Part shown: one piece after another, positions 45,479 through 49,696 of the stretch
Position numbering within the stretch: the stretch's first letter is position 1
How the letters are laid out: the number at the start of each line of letters is the position of its first letter
From: Candidatus Methanoperedens nitratireducens
GTDB taxonomy: Archaea; Halobacteriota; Methanosarcinia; Methanosarcinales; Methanoperedenaceae
DNA: 49,696 nucleotides
NCBI RefSeq assembly: GCF_000685155.1
Contig: NZ_JMIY01000007.1
Coordinates: forward strand, 602,499 to 652,194
Direction: 5' to 3'
Made by a program: the position numbers and the translations under genes
Notes under the pieces: generated by a model
Seen by the model: only the letters and a program-made list of their open reading frames with translations
The model's database searches: none
Told to the model about the DNA's origin: nothing

Positions 45479-45562
45479 CATAAGTTGAAAGCAAGAACTC
45501 ATAAGTTGAAAGTAAGAACTCATAAGCTGAAAGTGTGAATCCATAAGTTGAAAGTCAACGAC
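45479..45562. repeat. four tandem 21-bp repeats
   Basis: Four head-to-tail units start at 45479, 45500, 45521 and 45542, each beginning CATAAGTTGAAAG (CATAAGCTGAAAG in the third), the last eight bases varying. They are directly followed by CGGACT-GA-AGTCCG (45565-45578), a small palindrome. The 441-bp stretch 45238-45678 holds no gene I can support; this repeat and the hairpin before it are its only clear content. It is not a CRISPR, since there are no spacers. Confidence 0.75.
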
Positions 45563-45678
45563 CTCGGACTGAAGTCCGAAAGGCATCAAGAAGATGCTCA
45601 TTGCCCTCGCATTTCTGTCGGTTTATTTGTTCTATGTTTCTTTTCAGGCGCAGGGTTCAATTTAAAGTATTGATAGCG

Positions 45679-46401
45679 TTATTTTGTCCCTATTATTGTA
45701 ACTAATCCATTTTCAATGCCCATAAATTCTATTTTAAATCCGGTATCTTCAAAATATTCTTTTATTTCTGTCTGTGAGATTATTAATTTTTTATAGGAGC
45801 TTATTTTTTGAATCCACCTTCCCTTTTCCCTTTCATAAACTATATCAAAAACTTTTACATAAGTTGGGTGATATTCTAAAAAGCAGGTAAAAATCCTATT
45901 GTTATCACTGTTAACAGGAATAAATCTGTCTTCTTCTTTAAGTTCAAAGGTCAAATCTCTAAATGTTAAAACCTGTTTCCCATTTTTAAAAAGTATTTCG
46001 TAGTTATTTTCAATTAATTTCTGTACAGATTCCAGGCTATCAAGGTGAGTAATAGTATCTCCCATGCAAACTATTAATTCAGGTTTACAATCAGAGTAGG
46101 CATCAAAATTTAAAATATCATTTTCTATTGCTTCAATACCTAAACCGTTACTTTTATTTTTTAATTCATCCAATAATCTTTTGCTAAAATCAATCGCTTT
46201 AACTTCGAATCCGATTTTTGCCAGTGGAATTGATTGAAAACCGCAACCTGCCCCCAAATCAATAGCAATTTTTGATGAAACTGGTTTGATATTATGGGAC
46301 TGAAAAAATCGCTGGTTTTCGTTTAGTTTAGCATTAAAATCACCAAACATCCAGGAGTAATAATTTGCCAGATGATTTTCATAGTGTTCCTTTATATTCA
46401 T
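45679..46401 (-). CDS. class I SAM-dependent methyltransferase
   Basis: About 240 residues with motif I IAIDLGAGCGFQSIPLAK near 47-64, the acidic VKAIDFS that binds the SAM ribose, and LIVCMGDTITHLD as motif IV region. The rest is typical of small-molecule methyltransferases of unspecified substrate. I place the start at ATG 46401 with GGAGGTGG directly before it; the GTG at 46407 is inside that site. It overlaps the end of a possible 41-residue ORF upstream. Confidence 0.8.
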   Translation of the reverse strand: MNIKEHYENHLANYYSWMFGDFNAKLNENQRFFQSHNIKPVSSKIAIDLGAGCGFQSIPLAKIGFEVKAIDFSKRLLDELKNKSNGLGIEAIENDILNFDAYSDCKPELIVCMGDTITHLDSLESVQKLIENNYEILFKNGKQVLTFRDLTFELKEEDRFIPVNSDNNRIFTCFLEYHPTYVKVFDIVYEREKGRWIQKISSYKKLIISQTEIKEYFEDTGFKIEFMGIENGLVTIIGTK

Positions 46402-46504
46402 GGCCACCTCCTATCTTTACCCGCCATGCTCCGCTATGAGTATCCATGAATATACCAAGCCTGTTTTCTGAAGACAGTTCAGTAAATAGCTCGTAGACTT
46501 TCAT
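46379..46504 (-). CDS. possible 41-residue small protein
   Basis: The frame begins MKVYELFTELSSENRLGIFM and ends HEYKGTL. AAGGAAACACG precedes the ATG at a proper distance. Its 3' end overlaps the start of the methyltransferase gene by 23 bp, and its last codons contain that gene's ribosome site, a normal arrangement for a coupled pair. No homologue recognised, so it may be a leader peptide or chance. Confidence 0.35.
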   Translation of the reverse strand: MKVYELFTELSSENRLGIFMDTHSGAWRVKIGGGHEYKGTL

Positions 46505-46619
46505 CGTGTTTCCTTGTTACATTTGTGTAATCATTGTTATATGTTTGTTGTCTAACTCCACATTCATGCCAGATTTTATTTAAGCATTTCCAAATCCATT
46601 TTTCTCCTGGTGATAAGAA

Positions 46620-46853
46620 ATGGTCGTACACGAATTTGCATTCTATGTGACCTTGAAACGAAACATGATAAAAGACCTCAAAATCAGATGCGACTACAGG
46701 CAGGAATTTGAGTTCGGAGGCACCCTTGAAGTCGATGAGATCAAGATGGTCGAAGGCGAAATCCTCAGGGTTGCGGGCAAATTCGGTGTAATAGACCTGG
46801 GCATACCAATGTCTGAGTTGAAGACCATTATAAAAAGAGGTGAAAATAAATGA
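46620..46853 (+). CDS. small hypothetical protein
   Basis: A 77-residue, probably soluble protein of mixed strands and helices (EFAFYVTLKRNMIKDLKIRC onwards; EVDEIKMVEGEILRVAG). CTGGTGATAAGAA before the ATG is a fair ribosome site. It lies about 40 bp upstream of the exported Met-rich ORF and probably shares its transcript. A long frame on the other strand over this region is rich in Arg, Cys and Ser and is a shadow. Function unknown. Confidence 0.5.
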   Translation: MVVHEFAFYVTLKRNMIKDLKIRCDYRQEFEFGGTLEVDEIKMVEGEILRVAGKFGVIDLGIPMSELKTIIKRGENK

Positions 46854-46894
46854 ACAAGCTACACGTAAACATTCGGGAGAAGAAGGTGAAATAT

Positions 46895-47233
46895 ATGAAC
46901 ACAAAAACAATTGTGGCAGTAGCAATAATCCTTTCTGTACTGGGAGCAGGCTATGCCCTTGCAAGACCGGGGAGCGGCGATTCCTGGGACAGCATGATGG
47001 GCGGCAACCGGGACGGTAACGGGATGATGGAAAGCTACGGCAGCGGAATAACAGGCGGCTTGAGCGGTATGATGGGCCAATATACAGGTATGATGAACGA
47101 CTTCGGAAATGGCATCTGGAACGGCATGATGGGCGTTCACAGTGACATGATGGGCCATGGCAACGGAAATGATCATTGCGGCGCAAGTGACGGTTATGCC
47201 GGCAGCGGCTATGGGGCAAATGCCACCCCATAA
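46895..47233 (+). CDS. exported Met/Gly-rich protein, N-terminal part of a broken gene
   Basis: About 112 residues. The signal peptide MNTKTIVAVAIILSVLGAG ends YALA, followed by a Gly/Met-rich segment with repeated MMG and MM units and a His near the end (GHGNGNDHC), which suggests copper binding outside the cell. AAGGTGAAA before the ATG at 46895 decides this start over ATG 46850. In related proteins, as I remember them, the glycine-rich part runs into PepSY-like repeats and a MWNTKYG motif; here a TAA cuts it off, and that motif resumes in another frame at 47248. Confidence 0.6.
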   Translation: MNTKTIVAVAIILSVLGAGYALARPGSGDSWDSMMGGNRDGNGMMESYGSGITGGLSGMMGQYTGMMNDFGNGIWNGMMGVHSDMMGHGNGNDHCGASDGYAGSGYGANATP

Positions 47234-47247
47234 CCAGTCCGAATATA

Positions 47248-47520
47248 ATGTGGAATACAAAGTACGGACATATGAACTGGAATACGCAGGTGCAGACAAC
47301 AATAACCAGAGAAGAGGCGCGGAAGTATGCCCAGGCATATCTTGATAAAGCAATACCCGGAACTAAAGCGGATGAAGCGGATGCTTTCTACGGCTATTAC
47401 ACTGTACACGTGCAAAAAGACGGCAAGATATACGGGATGCTCAGCGTAAATAGCTACACAGGCGCTGTGTGGTACCATAACTGGCATGGGGCTTTTGTAA
47501 AAATACTGGAAGTTGAGTAA
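47248..47520 (+). CDS. PepSY-like domain ORF, C-terminal part of a broken gene
   Basis: A 90-residue frame beginning MWNTKYGHMNWN and continuing with one PepSY-like repeat (ITREEARKYAQAYLDKAIPG; GYYTVHVQKDGKIYGMLSVN; YTGAVWYHNWHG). It has no signal peptide and no good ribosome site, and the frame just upstream already reads SPNI before the ATG. It is therefore probably the tail of the Met-rich gene before it, separated by a frameshift or deletion. A perfect terminator hairpin overlaps its stop. Confidence 0.55.
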   Translation: MWNTKYGHMNWNTQVQTTITREEARKYAQAYLDKAIPGTKADEADAFYGYYTVHVQKDGKIYGMLSVNSYTGAVWYHNWHGAFVKILEVE

Positions 47521-47535
47521 GCTTCCAGTATTTTT
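47499..47535 (+). terminator. perfect 14-bp hairpin with T-run
   Basis: AAAAATACTGGAAG (47499-47512) and CTTCCAGTATTTTT (47522-47535) pair perfectly around a 9-base loop that contains the TAA stop of the PepSY-like ORF. The right arm ends in five T. This is a clear factor-independent terminator shape for the plus-strand unit. Confidence 0.8.
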
Positions 47536-47687
47536 ATCAAAAACGAGGGGTGAGGTAATATCAATCAATGACTTTAGCTTTTGAATCCTATCGGTTATTT
47601 GGCTTCTATGTTTTAATTCAGGTGCTGGTATAGCTCCAGTCGTTTGCCATTTCGATTCTCCTCGATTGCTAGCGCAATGCTGTCGCC

Positions 47688-48920
47688 TTACTTTGCAATC
47701 TGCACCTGTGCTCCTTCATGGTACGGATCTGTCTCGCCAATCGAGCGGTACATTGCCTTGCGCAGAGCCATGTCTCGTGGGTCCTCCAAGTATCTATTCA
47801 TCCGATTGGGGACGTACCCGTATCCTATCCTGGCCTCTGGGTCGGCAAACCCAAATGACCCTCCCGACCCCGGCATTCCAAAGGAGCTCGGATGACCGAA
47901 GGGGTCTTTCGGACCGGGCTTCGCGAAACCGAGTGAGAACCAGATATCCACTTTCATGACCTCGTCGTGAAATCCATGCGTCGGCGCGACAGGAGGTGCC
48001 ATGAGCTGCCGGAGTGTTTCTTCTCGCAACCCAAGCTCTTTTCCACCCGTCGCAAAGACGCTGTAGGCATGGGCAATGGCGCGAGCCGTTCCCACTCCCC
48101 CGCCTGCCGGAACTTCGAAATTCCGGGCATAGATGCGTTCTTTATCTAGAGGTAAAAGCGATCCCCACAGTGCACGCCTGATTTTCGAGCGCGGGTTCAT
48201 CGCCGCGAGGATTAAGGGGATAGGCAGGCGAGCGCGGAACATTGCCAAAGAAAGGCCAGCTTGCTCGATGGTAGCCAGTCTCGAATTGGGAATTTCTTCG
48301 GGCAGGCGAATATAGAAATCCAGTCCAAGCGGAGCGGCAATTTCCTCCTGAAAGTACTGCCCTAAGCTTCGGTGTTTGGGATCGACTCTGCGCAAAAGCT
48401 CGCTTTCATAGTACCCAAGGGTTAAGCCATGATATGCCTGCCGCGTTCCTGGCTCCCACGCCGGTTTCTGCCGCGCCAGGACGACCGCCAGCCGGTCGAG
48501 ATCTGCGATAATGCTCTTGTCCCCTGTCTCATCGAAGGCAAACAACCCGGCCTGGTGCGCCAGCAGTTGCCGGACGGTGATCTTATCCTTACCTTGTTGG
48601 GCAAACTCCGGCCAGTACTTCGAGATACGCTCATCGTAATCAAACAAGCCCCGCGAATGGGCAAGCGCCATAGCTAGACCGGACAATCCCTTTGTTGCCG
48701 AGAACACAATCACCATCGTATTTTCTTCCCAGGGTTCGGAAGTTCGCTTGTTCCGAACGCCGCCCCACAGGTCAACGACTTTTTCACCACGGTAGTAGAT
48801 GCAACAGGCGGCCCCGAGCTCATTGCGGCGAGTAAAGTTCTCGATGAACGCTTCCCGCACCGCCTCAAACCCTGGCTTCACATGACCCGATATTGTGACG
48901 TTTGTTTGCTTCATCTTCAT
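47688..48920 (-). CDS. class C beta-lactamase-fold serine hydrolase/esterase
   Basis: A 410-residue EstB-like hydrolase with no signal peptide. The catalytic S-x-x-K is SATK (Ser74, Lys77), the tyrosine motif is AYHG near 163, and the C-terminal GSGGSFGFADPEARIGYGY matches the family's third box. These enzymes are usually esterases rather than true beta-lactamases. The gene is GC-richer than the rest of the window and looks bacterial in codon use, suggesting recent transfer. ATG at codon 3 has a better-spaced GAGGG site. Confidence 0.88.
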   Translation of the reverse strand: MKMKQTNVTISGHVKPGFEAVREAFIENFTRRNELGAACCIYYRGEKVVDLWGGVRNKRTSEPWEENTMVIVFSATKGLSGLAMALAHSRGLFDYDERISKYWPEFAQQGKDKITVRQLLAHQAGLFAFDETGDKSIIADLDRLAVVLARQKPAWEPGTRQAYHGLTLGYYESELLRRVDPKHRSLGQYFQEEIAAPLGLDFYIRLPEEIPNSRLATIEQAGLSLAMFRARLPIPLILAAMNPRSKIRRALWGSLLPLDKERIYARNFEVPAGGGVGTARAIAHAYSVFATGGKELGLREETLRQLMAPPVAPTHGFHDEVMKVDIWFSLGFAKPGPKDPFGHPSSFGMPGSGGSFGFADPEARIGYGYVPNRMNRYLEDPRDMALRKAMYRSIGETDPYHEGAQVQIAK

Positions 48921-48982
48921 GCCCTCAATTATTACCGATATGTAAGTTCTGGGAATCCCGACTTGTTAGGTGGTGATTGACT

Positions 48983-49567
48983 TTAGCGGTTCATTACCCA
49001 GCGACCGCATGTTGCTTTAATGAACGGCAAAGGCACCGGGCTTGGGCTTTCAACAGGTTTTTCGGGGGCATAAGTTCCGGGCACTATCAACACCAGCGAA
49101 GAAGTCCTTTCAGGATAGCGCAAGGCAAATTGCATAGATGAAGGTGCTCCAGCCGAGACGCCCACGACAGCTACCTTACTTATATTAAGTGCATCAAGGA
49201 GGCATGCATGTGCATCTGCCTGGGCAGCGGGAGAGGCATCTTGAGGAAGCGGTGTGCGCAGGTAGCCAAAGCGCGAAGGGGCGATAATGCGGAACCCCTC
49301 GCCCACATTATCTCGTGCTACCCACAGCCCCTGGTCATACCCACCGCCAGCCCCGTGCACCACAAGCACAGGAGGACCTTCTCCCATGGTAGCATATTCG
49401 ATTGGGACGCATTTGGTCTCGATGACCTGGCTTCCTGACATAACCCGCCCTCGTGCTGCACGGATGTCGCTTCGATAGCTCGGGTAGGTCACAATCAAGA
49501 TTACTGCTATGATACCGACCAGAATTGTAATTATCAGTGAAAGCCGAGACACAAATTTGACCTCCAA
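48983..49567 (-). pseudogene. truncated membrane-anchored alpha/beta hydrolase
   Basis: A 194-residue frame with an N-terminal membrane span (about 9-28), the oxyanion motif HGAGG (71-75) and nucleophile elbow GVSAGA (Ser138). It stops after PLPFIKATCGRWVMNR, before the acid and histidine of the triad, so about 100 residues are missing compared with a full hydrolase. Like the neighbour it is GC-rich and bacterial-looking. A deletion joining it to foreign sequence near 49000 is likely. Probably inactive. Confidence 0.65.
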
Positions 49568-49696
49568 TAGTTCCCCAAATAAAGTTTATTGAATCAATTA
49601 TTAAAATGTATCGTAGAACACTTTTAAGTTCTTCGTATCTACTCAGGTTTTTTTAGAGCTGTTTAGCTCCTAATATTTTGCCTCATTACTAAGTTT

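Noticed and set aside
45479-45562. Possible short CRISPR array
   Set aside because: Units are directly tandem with no spacers, only 21 bp, and no cas genes are present.
46479-47231. 250-codon minus-strand frame rich in Arg, Cys, His and Ser
   Set aside because: Antisense of the Gly/Met-rich exported protein; composition is that of a shadow, and the plus-strand genes have proper starts.
1-49696. tRNA, rRNA and intact insertion sequence genes
   Set aside because: No cloverleaf, rRNA stretch or intact transposase was seen by eye in the gaps between genes; a covariance-model scan was not possible here.

Overview
The window is a chromosomal segment of a euryarchaeon of the Methanosarcinia type (a methanogen or an ANME-like methane oxidiser). 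This rests on coenzyme F430 synthesis genes (cfbA, cfbE), SepCysS for tRNA-dependent cysteine synthesis, deoxyhypusine synthase, RadB, a CooC-type ATPase, tandem S-layer domains of the Methanosarcinales kind, an archaeosortase and a complete archaellum motor set. The species cannot be fixed from the sequence. Shine-Dalgarno sites (GGAGGTGAT-like) and TTTATA-type TATA boxes are easy to see and were used to choose starts.

Layout. (1) 1-4360: a tightly packed minus-strand operon cfbA-cfbE-dys-M48-like peptidase-pyrF, with a possible decayed IS remnant at the left edge. (2) 4360-26.5k: an archaellum and chemotaxis island, nearly all on the minus strand: cheY-B-A-R-C-D; two archaellins with arlF-G-H-I-J; an orphan response regulator; two related proteins with ribbon-helix-helix-like N-termini; a chemoreceptor with no external sensor domain, followed by two small three-pass membrane proteins and a zinc-ribbon protein; a KaiC-like ATPase, an unknown 144-residue protein and cheW; a coiled-coil ArlC/D/E protein (plus strand); and a HEAT-repeat protein fused to a CheC/CheX-like domain. 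(3) 26.6-35.2k: exported or membrane proteins, RadB, CooC-like ATPase, phosphoesterase, a VanZ/DUF1616/S-layer fusion and an archaeosortase. (4) 35.4-45.2k: methyltransferase, presenilin-type protease, LarA-family protein, zinc ribbon, DUF169 protein with SepCysS, a SPASM radical SAM enzyme, and an NfnAB/SudBA-type flavoprotein pair. (5) 45.2-49.7k: an accessory tail with tandem repeats, a broken Met-rich/PepSY-like gene, and GC-rich bacterial-looking hydrolases, one truncated.

The most notable signal is a promoter element shared by the island. Five minus-strand transcription units (cheY, arlB, the second RHH-like gene, the receptor gene, the KaiC-like gene) have the same 29-bp arrangement: a TATA box, 5 bp, then a TTGTGA/GTGTGA repeat and a second GTGTGAA repeat exactly 11 bp (one helical turn) further upstream. 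A sixth unit (HEAT-CheC) has the TATA box and first repeat in the same register. I infer a dedicated archaellum/chemotaxis regulon. The two RHH-like proteins encoded in the middle of the island, one of them behind this very element, are the obvious candidate regulators. The sensor-less receptor with its two co-transcribed membrane proteins looks like a split chemoreceptor, comparable in plan to the haloarchaeal Htr-sensory rhodopsin pairs but with unrecognised partners.
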